Source: Sambucus nigra (taxonomy: Eukaryota > Streptophyta > Magnoliopsida > Dipsacales > Adoxaceae). From it: 64,000 bases of DNA. The position numbers were made by a program, and so were the translations under genes. Position 1 is the stretch's first letter, and each line of letters starts with the position of its first letter. Positions 25,129 to 36,060 of the stretch are shown piece by piece. The notes beneath the pieces were generated by a model. That model was not told the origin of the DNA. It did not search any database and saw only the letters and a list, made by a program, of their open reading frames with translations. Location of the stretch: contig OX422211.1 in assembly GCA_949130495.1 (NCBI GenBank), positions 539,340,872-539,404,871 on the forward strand, read 5' to 3'.

Positions 25129-27563
25129 CTATGCCTCAATAGGAGCCGACCCACTAGCAGCTATAGTCGTCTGGTCGAGAACGATGCTTGTAACTTCAAC
25201 TTTGTCATCATGACGAACACCGTCGTCTTTCTCAGTGACTGCAAAAGGAGACATCTCGGCCAGAGCAGTATCACTCTCTTCTACTTATTTTAAAGCTTGG
25301 GTGAATCGTAGATCTCCAAAGCCGAGACCGATGAAATCCTCGGCAGCTAAGTTCTCGGAATCCCCTTATTTTATGGATGCCCATCGACTTGTCTCTTTGA
25401 TACCCCTCTCTAGATACACAAGGCCAAAGCTGACAAACTCGTCAGAAAGTTTATATTCCTCAATGGCTTTCTCTGAGGCATCTTCTAATGCAGCTTTGAC
25501 TGCGACATTAACCTTAGATTGAAGAACATTTTCCTTTGCCTTCAGAGCTTTGCTGTGGTCCTTATTGAGTTGAGATATCTGGTTATCCTTCCCCTTCAGG
25601 TCTCCCTTTAACCTTTTAATCTCGACCTTCAGAGAGGCCTCAACCTTTTCAGTATCCTTACCCTTTTCTATAAAGGGCATCTTCTTTAAGGTTCACTCAA
25701 TAAGACGGTGGAAAGACAAGACACCCTGCACAAGAATATCAGACATATGAACGTATGAGTAATTATTTTTGGAAAGCCGAGGCAACACTTGGGAGAAAGA
25801 TAGATAAAAGCTGATACCTGGATCGATTTATGAAGAGAGAACTCGGCCAATAAAGGGACATCCAAGGCACGAAGAAAATGCTTGCCTTCCTCAGTCATTA
25901 TGGTGCCAATAGCATCGATAAATTTCAGACTGTGGCTAATCAAGCTATCTCCAGTTCTGAGATGAGATAGACGAGCAACTAAGGCATTGTCAGTAGAAAT
26001 GGGTATGACATGGTCTTTGGCCTGAGTTTTACTCGGCCTCGTATGAGACGGGTTAGTGGAAGAATTGCTCCTCTTGGAAGCATCGACCTTCTAGGTGCCG
26101 ATGCTCTTTTTTTTGTTAGGTGGGGGACATTTTTACCACCTCGTTTATCCATAAGCTTCATAATTCTAGGAGGAGACATCTCCTAAAAGTCGTCCGAAAT
26201 GCCTCCTAGTTTCTCTGTAAAAGAAAAGTCTCTGAGTTTGCCAGTCAGATAGACAAAAATATACGAGACATCACTTGGTAAGAAAAATGTGGAGACTTAT
26301 GAAGATATTCTAGGGGACCACCCCCAAACCTGTCTGAGAAACGTAATAGGGGGTCATCAGATGTTCATATTTAATAAGACGACCTTTCTCACCTTGATTA
26401 GGAAGGTCCTCAACGTTCTTGAAATTGTCTAGGCTAAGACCACGGTCAGCTTTTGCCGTGAGGGAGACTTTCCCCCATCTCAGAGGGGTCCTTGGAATAG
26501 ACATTCCACAAGCCTAGTCTAAACCAAAATCCCACACCCCAGAAATAAAGAAATACCAAGGTTTCCAATTATGATTTGAAGTTTGGGTAACCAAGAGCAT
26601 CTTCTTCTTGAATTTCCTGGCTAAGAAGTGGTAGCAGCCAGGGTGATTTTTGGCAGATGAGGGAACGTAACAACCAGTGAAAACTCTAACTTGAAGGTCT
26701 GAATGGTGAAGAACTTTTCAAAGGATGATGGCCCCAACCATAAACCTCCAAGCATTTGGGGATAATTGGGAAGGGGAAAGATTTATGTGCGAGAGTATAG
26801 CGCTGATAGTTGGGTGGATTAGATGATGAAAACCCAACATAAACATCTTCTTATAGACGCAGATTTTGCCATCTCGGCTGTCGAAGGCCCTTTCATCCTT
26901 CAGAGGTTTCTTAAGGATGATTGAGGAATATATGGAATAAAGGTGTCTAAAAGAAAGAAGATCGTAATCATTTACGGTGCTCTCATACTCTCCATATACA
27001 GAGGTATCAAGTTATCTTCCCTTGTCATCATCACCATCGCCAACAACTTTGGTCTGGGCACTCGTAGGGGCACCACTAGGAAACCTCTTCACAAAGTCAA
27101 AACTGGTGGTGGCTGATAGAGGAATGGCATCAATTGGAGGGGGAATTGCTACACTGGGTCCTATGATTTCTACGAAAGGAGATATACGAGAAGTGATAGC
27201 CTATCTATGGGACGAGGCTCAGCTCGAAACCTCGACGTCCTCTGTAACCTCATCTTGCCTAGGGGAGCAATCCGTAGCCTCTTGAAAAGAGTCTACGGAC
27301 TCAGTAGCCTCGGAGGTGGACATCGGGTTTGAGGAGTTTGACTCAGATGTTGGCATACGAACCTCAAGAACCTATGTGGGCTTAGTAGGCTCGATAGGCT
27401 CAGGGTATATAACCTTCAAAGGTGGAGGAAACATTGGTCTGAGAGGAAAGGCCTCAGCCCTACGAGCCTCCTCTTGGGCTAAGTCTATCAGCCTAATCTT
27501 TTCAAAGGTCTTATCACGTAGAGATGGAAACTCTTCAATAAGATTATACAAAGGTTTGAGCAT
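25129..27563 (-). pseudogene. Antisense Tat gene, spliced, broken (element C)
   Basis: This reads against the element's sense strand and is homologous to the gene at 31837-34208. It starts MLKPLYNLIEEFPSLRDK (27563). A middle region near 26680-26800 has HHLIHPTISAILSHI and SPSQLSPNAWRFMVG, resembling the domain Pfam calls 'putative gypsy type transposon' (PF04195 type). A C-terminal coiled-coil-like region at 25366-25680 ends with EYKLSDEFVSFGLVYLERGI, and the frame ends near 25131. Intron 2 (25726-25817, GTATCAGC..TGTGCAG) is intact. Intron 1 (about 26215-26304) keeps its acceptor TTTTACAG but its donor reads CT. Stops and frameshifts are frequent. The function of this protein class is unknown; antisense extra ORFs are known from plant Tat elements. 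Confidence 0.78.
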
Positions 27564-28070
27564 ATGATAAACGATACTAGACTTATGGGAAAAAATCAAA
27601 ATTTCAAATAGTTACACAACTTTTTCTACCTAAACTAAATATCAAAAAGGTTTCAAACAAGAACACCAAGAACACCCAAAGTTAGGTCACCGGAGAAGGT
27701 GACCGGAGGGTCGCTCGAAAGTCTAAAAGCAAGTTGTTTTGACTAAAATAACCCCAAGACGACCTAGTATGGCCCCGAAGTCACCCAATCATTGCAAATC
27801 TAACCCTATATCCACTCAACAGCGGCAGAAAGCCTCACCGAAAAAAGGAAAAGCCCAGTGGAAAACTAAAACTATAAAGTAATGACCATAAATGGAAAAC
27901 ATTAGGTCAAAGAGAAGTACTTGACTGATTGAGATTAAGGGATGAAGAGATGAAGAAACAAGGGACCTTAAATTACAGCAAAATAATTGAGGGTTTGAGG
28001 AAAGTTTCAGTTATAGAAAAGCTATAGGCGGGAAAGCTAAGGAAGAAGAAAGAGAATGAAAAGAAAAAAA

Positions 28071-28080
28071 GGTTTAAATA
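28071..28080 (-). promoter_or_regulatory. TATA-like motif of antisense gene (element C)
   Basis: The minus strand reads GGATATTTAAACCTTTTTTT, close to GGTATTTAAACAATTTTTT at 31437-31455 upstream of the D antisense gene. It lies about 510 bp before the start codon, followed by a CT-rich stretch. Inferred core promoter. Confidence 0.5.
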
Positions 28081-28297
28081 TCCTTGTAATGATAAGGTGC
28101 GAATATCGAGGCACTCATCATTGCCCTAGAAAGTCTAAAGACACCGATAGAGCTACCATGATATGGAAAAATGCTAGCCACTTCAGTTAACAGTGAATGA
28201 CATGTGTCCAAGGCACCACTCCAAACCCCAAGATATCACGTCGTCTCCTTATTAATCTCAGTCTTATACCCCTTAGTCACCCACTCACATAGGAGAC

Positions 28298-28315
28298 TAA
28301 GGGCTTGGAGGTGAT
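28298..28315 (+). other. Polypurine tract (element C)
   Basis: AAGGGCTTGGAGGTGAT directly before the 3' LTR start TGATATGCC. It primes plus-strand synthesis in LTR elements. The corresponding D sequence is GGGCTGGGGGGTGAT. Confidence 0.75.
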
Positions 28316-29109
28316 TGATATGCCTAAAGTGTACCCTCATGCATGGAGTCACTAACCTCATCCAACATCATAGTCAAGACGTCAGGAAGCTCATAGCAGC
28401 CATCTGAAAGGTCGACTCCTCATTGACCAACCTTGGCCGAAGTTCGGATGAGGATAACAACATCTTATGAGCTTAAACTGTTGCTAACGACGTACTCTAC
28501 CTCAGTTAACGTTGCGTCCTACTTTATGCCTAACCTCGTCCATTCTCCCAGGACGAGGTCATATTGATGATTGACAGGACAAAGCAACTAGCAGACTTCC
28601 CCAACCTTATACTCGACCAAGCCGAGGTTACGATAGATGATGTCACAAGTTCGATCACACGCAAGCACATCGAAGACTTGGAACACGTGGAAAATCATTT
28701 ATAACCGAATCATTCCCCTCACGTGAGGGAATATTTAGTCATCATTCCTTACATGTGGCAAAATCGGGTGTCTACCTATGATTAGTGTATTCAAATCACA
28801 CATGCTCATGGGATCCTCGGGTGGTGCACTACACCCCCAAGCACTATATATACAGGTCTTCTCCTACCTTGCAAGGGGATCCATAATTATAACCCTAGCG
28901 GGAGCCCTCGCAAAATATACAGTAGAGAGAGAAAGTGAGAGATTGTATTACAGGGCCATTAGTGCCCCTTTTTTTTGTAGTGAAGATCACTCACTTGCAC
29001 AGTGGATGTAGGACTAGATAGGCTGAACCACTTATATTGGTGTGTTTCTCCTCCTTTCCTCACCTCCTTCTACATTTACATTACCATTGCTACCATTTAT
29101 ATGGTGGTG

Positions 29110-29110
<1 letters not shown>
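28316..29110 (+). mobile_element. Element C 3' LTR
   Basis: It starts TGATATGCCTAAAGTGTACCC and matches 16239-16887 plus 20634-20820 apart from scattered changes. The end (expected TATTTCTAGCATCATCA) is missing: after GGTGGTGC the sequence becomes a (TA)n tract. The G2 target AGGGC is unoccupied here. Confidence 0.88.
28716..28852 (+). promoter_or_regulatory. Tat LTR promoter: G-box palindrome and TATA box (C 3')
   Basis: CCCTCACGTGAGGG at 28716-28729 and TATATATA at 28845-28852, at the same spacing as in the 5' LTR. Confidence 0.65.

Positions 29111-29194
<84 letters not shown>
29111..29194. repeat. (TA)n(GA)n tract at right end of element C
   Basis: About 62 bp of TA followed by about 22 bp of GA. 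It replaces the last bases of the 3' LTR. Confidence 0.95.
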
Positions 29195-29195
<1 letters not shown>

Positions 29196-30208
29196 CCATG
29201 GAAGCTAGGGTTTATATTTGGAAATCGATTGAAGAGAGAGACGAAGAGTGCCGATCAGGATATAAATTCTTTGAAATTGGAGAAGGCAAATATGTCCTTA
29301 CAGAAAATACTAATTAGGATTCCAAGAATTGAATTCAAATTCAGCATGTTTTAAAGGGAATGAAAATCTCAGTTTTGAATAAATTCTAAAATCCTAGAAA
29401 TTTGGATTCCCCCCTTTAACCAAACATGGGAATTTAAAATGGAGGGGAATCTAGAGTTCCTGAAAACATCTAAAACTCCAACCTAACGGTCCCTAATGAT
29501 GCATTTGGAAGACAGGAAAAGTGACAAAAAAGAAAGGAATACATATTTCTCATGTATTTTTGTTTGTTTTGTTTGCAAGAAAAATGTGGGACCCACCTGA
29601 AAATAAGTTTTTAGCATCATTTGTTTTCCCATAAAACTAGTCCGACCAAAATGTTTGGATTTTGCATCCCGAGAAAATTTGGAACCCTCATCAAAACAAC
29701 CAGCTAACAATCTTCCACAAGTCTCTCTTAAAATCACAACAACTCATAAAATACTTATCTCAGTAGAAATTGTCAACAGAAGAATATGTAAATTCAGGAT
29801 TCAAAAAAATATTAAAGTGGTTGAATTTTCAACTTATAAATAATGAGCTCACCTTCAATATCAAACAAATCTTTCTTCCCTTCTTCCAACTACAACAGAA
29901 AAGGTTAATTCTTCTTCTCCAAAAAAATCATTTTGAAGTTATTTGTCTACACACAACACACACACGAACACACATGAATATCTATATCTGTTTGATTTTG
30001 CATGTAGGTTTACTAATGTTTATTTAGAATGTGAAAATATTTGAAGTTATTACAAATAATGTTCGTAATTTTTGAGAAAATAATGATATTCATTTTAAAA
30101 GTAGGAAATTATCCAAATGATTATTTAGAATTTAAACCATCATGATTTTACACAAAAAAATCACTATTATACACACACACACACACACTAGGGTGTACCC
30201 ATGCCAAT
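29195..30208. other. Spacer between elements C and D, no gene seen
   Basis: AT-rich sequence with short frames only. A (CA)n run lies at about 30172-30188. I recognise no domain or repeat family. Confidence 0.6.
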
Positions 30209-30522
30209 TGATGATGCTGAAATCTAGCACCACCAGATAAGTAATGATGAGATCAAATAATAGTAACCATGGCAGCCATAGAGATGTAAGTGTATATGTG
30301 TGTAAGTGTATAGAAGGGGATGAGTATTAGAGGAATAAGACAATGATGTATAGTGGTTCAGCCAATTAGGCCTACATCCACTGTGAGTGTGTGATCCACT
30401 AAGTATGGGCACTAATGGCCTTGGATACAATGCACATAAGCTCACTTTCTCTCTCTACAAGCAGAGTTTTAGCTAGGTTTACAATTATCGATCCATCCTT
30501 TTGTAGGGTTGTAGGTGACAAG

Positions 30523-30651
30523 TATATATAGGTCTTGGGGGGTGTAGTGTACCCCCCAAGTGTGCATGGTGCATGTGAATGATCATTTAGCCAGTCTCCT
30601 ATTGACACCTGTAGATGCCAAATGATGACATAATATTCCCTCACGTGAGGG
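30523..30651 (-). promoter_or_regulatory. Tat LTR promoter: G-box palindrome and TATA box (D 3')
   Basis: CCCTCACGTGAGGG at 30638-30651 and TATATATA at 30523-30530 (minus-strand order). Between them lies CTACACCCCCCAAGACC, matching the CTACACCCCCAAGCAC of element C. Confidence 0.65.
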
Positions 30652-30828
30652 TGTGATTTTGTTATAACGGTCTTCCACGTGCCATGTGAGCCTCACGCGC
30701 ACTATTACACGCATCTCCCAAGCCACGCGCTGTGATGATATCACCCTCAACCTATGATATGAGGCCGATGGTAAAGTTCCTTTCGGCAGTGAGTCTGGCC
30801 TCATTTGGACCTCGTACTGTCATACCCT

Positions 30829-31112
30829 CGGAGGGTCATCTGGGTCTGATGGAGGGTCGACCCCTTGAAGGGTCGTCCCCTTGAAGGGTCATCTGGGCCT
30901 GATGGAGGGTCGGCCCCTTGAAGGGTCGTTTGGGCCTAATGGAGGGTCGGCCCCTTGAAGGGTCGTCTGGGCCTGATGGAGAGTCGACCCCTTGAAGGGT
31001 CATCTGAGCTTGATGGAGGGTCGCCCCTTGGAGGGTCGTCTGAGCCTGATGGAGGGTTGGCCCTTTGGAGGGTCGTTTGAGCCTGATGGAGGGTCGTCTG
31101 GGCCTGATGGTG
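30829..31112. repeat. ~37-bp GC-rich tandem repeat in D 3' LTR
   Basis: Units like GGGTCGTCTGGGCCTGATGG followed by AGGGTCGGCCCCTTGAA. Some units are truncated. Open frames through it are a product of the repeat. Confidence 0.9.
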
Positions 31113-31187
31113 GGTTATGAGATAATCTTGGGCTCGTCTTGTTGGAGGGCGCCCTCGGCCTGGCCGAGGGTATAAATGGGCATATCA

Positions 31188-31200
31188 ATCACCCCCCAGC
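31188..31200 (-). other. Polypurine tract (element D)
   Basis: The minus strand reads GGCTGGGGGGTGAT just before the 3' LTR start TGATATGCCC. Confidence 0.75.
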
Positions 31201-31437
31201 CCTTAACCATAGATGTTGTTGAGATGGCTGAGGGATAGTGTTGTAGTTGAGATGGGTTAATAATCAGTTAGGTGAGTGACACCTGTTAAGCTGATATGAC
31301 ACCTAGGCAGGTACTCATTGTCATTTCAATTTCCAAGGCGTGGAGGCTGCACACTTTGCTTGGGGCTTTGTGCCCTAATGATTCCCTCCTCGTGGGCTGT
31401 GCTCTGCATTGGTTAGTGGGACCACTCATTGGCAAGG

Positions 31438-31446
31438 TATTTAAAC
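31438..31446 (+). promoter_or_regulatory. TATA-like motif of antisense gene (element D)
   Basis: TATTTAAAC in GGTATTTAAACAATTTTTT, about 390 bp before the antisense start codon and followed by CT-rich sequence (CTCTTTCTCTCTCTAGCC) like a plant 5' leader. A matching motif lies at the same place in element C. Confidence 0.5.
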
Positions 31447-33000
31447 AATTTTTTGAAGTTTCTCTTTATTCTTTGCACCTGAACTCTTTCTCTCTCTAGC
31501 CTCTCAATAGCTTCCATAGCCATTTTTGCGACCTTTCTGTGCCACGCTCCATTCAGCCTCTGCTTTCATATTCAAGTACTCCTCTCTTCCATAAACTCCC
31601 TTTTTAATCTTCAATCTCATTTCATGAATTGGGTTTGACACCCTCTTGTAGCATTTCTAGGGCTTCCTTGTGTTTTTTGGTACCTTTTCCGGCGAGTTGA
31701 GTTCTTCCCTTTCTTGAGTGTTCTTGACCAAAAACCTTTAATTTTTGGTTTTGATCCAAAAGTCTAACCTGGTCAATTGTGAGATTGCTTGTAGTTGGCT
31801 TAGCCAAATTCTTCTAAGTGTAGGATCTTATCCTTAATGCTTAGGAGGCTTTATAGTTTAGCTGAGGAGTTTCCATCCCTGAGAGAGAAGTTCTTCGTAG
31901 AGATTAGGCGAATAGAGGAAGAGGAGGAGAGGAGACGAGGGGCTGACCCTAATTGGGCACGACCCATTTTTCCCATTCCTCTCGCCACAATAAAGCCATC
32001 TGATCCATATGAGTCTTGTGGGTCATCCGGTCGTCCAACCGAGAGTTACTCTGGAGAGATGGATGAGAGAGCATCGTCGCCAACTGGCGCTGGACCTTCC
32101 GGGAGAAGAGAGACATCTGATCTAAGCCCATGCCAACAGGCTGAGGGTATGGTTACTTCTGAGGCTATCCCTGTGACAATTCTATCCCCACATGCCTTCC
32201 AGATGGATTTTCCCCAGGGGCCTCTGACAGGTGATGAGGCCGAGGGAGAGGGGACTGAGGACGATGGTGAGGACTCAGATGTTCAACCAGTTGACACCTC
32301 CCATGCCTCTTCCTACATCTCTTCCATCAGGGATCGTGACCTCTTGCTGTGGAGGCATGCATACGGTGTGTCCACCAACATAAATATGAGGGTTCCCTCT
32401 GAGTCTGAGAGGGTCTTTGAGGGTGAAGAGGGAGAGGTTGCATTATACGAACAAATGTTCAAGGTTGGTGTCAGATTCCCTCTGCATCCTGCCGTCGTAA
32501 ATATCTTGTCAGCCCTCGGCGTTGCCCCCTCTCAGCTTCCTCCCAACTCCTGGAGGACGATCCTCGGCTACATCTCCCTGTGGAAGAATGCTTTCACTGA
32601 TGAACCCTCGGCCGATATATTTTTAGCCTGTTACAATATCACTTCCTCGTCCAAACAGCCTGGGTACTATCATATGGGGGCGAGGAAGTCTGATAAAAAA
32701 CTTCTTCACGTGGCGCAAACCTCCAACCACGATTGAAAAAAGAGATTTTTCTTCGTTTCTGGAGAGTGGGAATTTTCCCCCGAGCCTCAACATTTGGACG
32801 ATAGTCTGAGGGTTCCCAGAAGATGGTCAAACCCCTCGATGAAGGCCAAGTCTGATCCCGGACTTAGTCTGGATGAGAAAGACATAGTAGAGTATCTGAG
32901 GGAATGAGGGAAAGGGGTGAAATTGCAAAATTTGAAGATCTGATGACCCCCAAGTTCCTCAAGGAAGCTGGTCTGAGGGTCGGCCCCCTGACAGAGATAT

Positions 33001-33092
33001 GTGAGTTACATTTATTTTTTGCCCATTCTTTACTTTTTTCAAGTGTTTCATCCTTGCCTCTGCATTTTTCTGACGTGTCGTCCTCCTTTCAG
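33001..33092 (+). other. Intron 1 of antisense gene D
   Basis: 92 bp, donor GTGAGTTAC, acceptor CTCCTTTCAG, T-rich. Phase 1. The corresponding place in the C copy (about 26215-26304) has the acceptor but a mutated donor. Confidence 0.75.
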
Positions 33093-33523
33093 GTCGTCCC
33101 TCTAGTATATCAGTTCAACTTTGGGAAATGATTGCTCCCAGTTTGCTATCAGGCTTGGTCAAGAAAAAGGGCAAGGAGCCTCAGCAAGCTCCGAGGAAGA
33201 TGCAGACCACGGGGCCGACACCTGCCGAGCCGACCCCCGATAGACAAAAGAGGAAGGAGCCCGAGGTCCCTGTCGACCCTCGGCTAGATTCATGAACGAG
33301 GGCAAGGGTTGAGGCGTCTGAGGGGACCGCCTCTTCATCCAGCATGGGGGTCTTCTGGTCCCAGAACTTGGCACATCTGAAGGCTGATCCATCTTCTCTT
33401 ATCGCGAACTTGAGGGCGGCCAAGGCGTCCACGTTTTCTATCCCCTCGGCCGCCGATTATGAATTTTTATCCAAGATTCCTCCAGCAAAAGTGTATGACA
33501 ATGGTCTGCACACCCTAGCTCAG

Positions 33524-33608
33524 GTATTTGTTCTCACTTCATTCCCTTGGTTGCATTCTTTCATAAACTATTTCCTCGGCCTCCTAACGAGTTCTTTTTC
33601 TTATGCAG
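33524..33608 (+). other. Intron 2 of antisense gene D
   Basis: 85 bp, donor CAG/GTATTTG, acceptor TTCTTATGCAG. Phase 0. The corresponding intron in C is 25726-25817 (92 bp, minus strand) with GT and AG intact. Confidence 0.78.
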
Positions 33609-34361
33609 TCTGTCTGTGCTTTTACCTCGGCCACCAAGTGGATGGCGGAGAATCAGCAAAAATTTCATGAGGTCGAGAGGGCCATTCAACGCGAGGCTGA
33701 TCTGCAGATAGAGCTGGAGACTGCAAGGGCTGAGTTGGAGAGCGCCAGGACTGAGCATGCGAGGGTCCTGGACGAGCTGACGAGGCAGCATGATGCAGAC
33801 ATGGTAACCAAGGACCTGCTTCTCAAAGAGAAGGATGGAGCCTTGACAAACTTGAGGGCCCAGGTCAAGACTGAGCTATCTGAGGCAGTGAAGAAGGCAG
33901 AGGCCAATGCAGTGGAGGCCTACAAACTCTCAGACGAGTTTCAAGGCTTTGGTCTTGAGTACTTGGAGAGGGGGATCAGGATGGCCTGTCGGTGGGTCGT
34001 CCTCAAGTTTGGTGATGTCGTCTCTTCAGTCCGTCCCTCTTTGGAGACAGTTCAATTGGACGACCCATTGATTGCTGAAGCTTTAGCCCACGTGGAGTCC
34101 CAGGTTCACGTCGAGGGTGTCGGCACGTCTGAGGATCATCCAGTCGTGGTCATTGAGGAGACTTCTCTTATCGACGTTGAGGCCCTGCCCTCTAATGCTG
34201 CTCAATAGGGTGGCTTTTTGTAGCCGATACCCTCTTTATGTACCCCCTAACTGTACTTTATTTTTATAGAACACTTGTAATATTTCATTTATAATATGAT
34301 CTCTCCAGTTGTCTTCCATATTCGTCTCTTGTTTGATTTGTATTATGAATTGTTATATTAT

Positions 34362-35912
34362 CACTAACCCCTCCCTCGTCTTTCTTGAGGGTGAATGAGG
34401 GGTCGTCCCCTGCATTGACCCTCATTATAGCCGAGGGTTGCTTCTACCAAATTAATGGTTTTAAAGTCCTCCCTCATCTTTCTTGAGGGTAATGGTGGGG
34501 TCGTCCCCTCCATTGACCCTCATTATAGCTGAGGGTTAGAATTATCAAATTAATTGGTTTTATTAAAGTCCTCCCTTGTCTTTCTTGAGGGCAAGGGTGG
34601 GGTCGTCCCCACCATTGACCCTCATTTTAACCGAGGGTTATAATTACCAAGTTAATGGTTTTAAGGTCCTCCCTCGTCTTTTTTGAGGGCAATGGTGGGG
34701 TCGTCCCCTCCATTGACCCTCATTATAGCCGAGTGTTATAATTACCAAATTAATGGTTTTAAAGTCCTCCCTCGTCTTTTTTGAGGGCAAGGGTGGGGTC
34801 GTCCCCACCATTGACCCTCATTTTAACCGAGGGTTATAATTACCAAGTTAATGGTTTTAAGGTCCTCCTTCGTCTTTTTTAGGGCAATGGTGGGGTCGTC
34901 CCCTCCATTGACCCTCATTATAGCCGAGGGTTATAATTACCAAATTAATGGTTTTAAAGTCCTCCCTCATCTTTTTTGAGGGCAATGGTGGGGTCGTCCC
35001 CTCCATTGACCCTCATTATTGCCGAGGGTTATAATTACCAAATTAATGGTTTTAAAGTCCTCCCTCGTCTTTTTTGAGGGCAATGGTGGGGCCGTCCCCT
35101 CCATTGACCCTCATTATAGCTTAGGATTATAATTACCAAATTAATGGTTTTAAGGTCCTCCTTCGTCTTTTTTAGGGCAATGGTGGGGTCGTCCCCTCCA
35201 TTGACCCTCATTATAGCAGAGGGTTATAATTACCAAATTAATGGTTTTAAAGTCCTCCCTCATCTTTTTTGAGGGCAATGGTGGGGTCGTCCCCTCCATT
35301 GACCCTCATTATTGCCGAGGGTTATAATTACCAAATTAATGGTTTTAAAGTCCTCCCTCGTCTTTTTTGAGGGTAATGGTGGGGTCGTCCCCTCCATTGA
35401 CCCTCATTATAGCTGAGGATTGTAATTACCAAATTAATGGTTTTAAAGTCCTCCCTCATCTTTTTTGAGGGCAATGGTGGGGTCGTCCCCCCCATTGACC
35501 CTCATTATAATCGAGGGTTATAATTACCAAATTAATGGTTTTAAAGTCCTCCCTCGTCTTTTTTGAGGGCAATGGTGGGGTCATCCCCTGCATTGACCCT
35601 CATTATAGCCGAGGGTTATAATGACCAAATTAATGGTTTTAAAGTCCTCCCTCGTCTTTTTTCAGGGCAATGGTCGGGTTGTCCCCTCCATTGACCCTCA
35701 TTATAGCCGAGGGTTATAATTACCAAATTAATGGTTTTAAAGCCCTCCCTCGTCTTTTTTGAGGGTAATGGTGGGGTCGTCTCCTCCATTGACCCTCATT
35801 ATAGCTGAGGGTTATAATTACCAAATTAAGGGTTTTAAAGTCCTCCCTCATCTTTTTTGAGGGCAATGGTGGGGTCGTCCCCTCCATTGACCCTCATTAT
35901 AGCCGAGGGTGG
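34362..35912. repeat. ~98-bp hairpin tandem array (element D), ~16 units
   Basis: Each unit can form three hairpins. CCCTC-(8 nt)-GAGGG lies around the TCTTTTTT run. AATGGTGGGG-TCGT-CCCCTCCATT has a four-base loop. ACCCTC-(~10 nt)-GAGGGT lies around TTATAGCC. Units at about 34597 and 34791 carry GGTGGGG/CCCCACC, a perfect stem. The array lies between the converging integrase and antisense gene. Confidence 0.92.
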
Positions 35913-36060
35913 GCTTAGCTAGCATTATCCCATTCACACTTGCTTTAATCAAACACAAAATGAGGGACCAATGTGACATTCTCATTCTCATTATTTTTCC
36001 AAGTGTTCTATTGGTGCAACACATTCATTACAACTGTCGTCTAATAGGACTTTTACAAAA

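Larger units (their letters stand above)
16239..29110 (+). mobile_element. Tat-type gypsy element C, internally deleted
   Basis: In order: 5' LTR with a nested solo LTR, primer binding site, gag, a scrap of RNase H joined to integrase, a ~62-bp tandem array, an antisense gene, a polypurine tract and the 3' LTR. Protease, reverse transcriptase and most of RNase H are missing, and the remaining frames have stops and frameshifts, so it is non-autonomous. The Tat lineage is supported by the primer site, the gag type, the integrase ending in NPWNSNHLKKYY and the antisense gene in the 3' region. Both outer LTR ends run into (TA)n tracts, so no target duplication can be read. Confidence 0.85.
30209..31187 (-). 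mobile_element. Element D 3' LTR (979 bp)
   Basis: On the plus strand it starts TGATGATGCTGAAATC and ends GGGCATATCA. It is about 32 bp shorter than the 5' LTR once the duplication there is discounted, which fits a repeat-number difference in the GC-rich array. Confidence 0.92.
31837..34208 (+). pseudogene. Antisense Tat gene with two introns (element D)
   Basis: A three-exon gene reading against element D. Exon 1 (31837-33000) starts MLRRLYSLAEEFPSLREK. It then has an acidic middle and, at residues ~210-250, RFPLHPAVVNILSALGVA and SQLPPNSWRTILGY, resembling the 'putative gypsy type transposon' domain (PF04195 type). Exon 2 is 33093-33523. Exon 3 (33609-34208) is a long coiled coil followed by EAYKLSDEFQGFGLEYLERG. 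Splicing joins all phases exactly. Damage is light: a TGA where the C copy has Trp (32734), a one-base shift near 32895 and a TGA at 33293. The length would be about 730 residues. No function is known to me; a nucleic-acid- or capsid-related role is only a guess. Confidence 0.82.

Noticed and set aside
25366..25680. Host coiled-coil protein gene
   Set aside because: It is the last exon of the antisense gene of Tat element C, homologous to 33609-34208 in element D.
30829..31188. Proline/serine-rich frames on the minus strand of D's LTRs
   Set aside because: Translation of a GC-rich tandem repeat.
31837..32736. Intact host gene of 299 codons
   Set aside because: The frame continues past its stop as homology to element C, splices to two further exons and lies between the LTRs of element D.
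34362..35912. CRISPR-like array
   Set aside because: Units are contiguous with no unique spacers, and the context is a plant retrotransposon.
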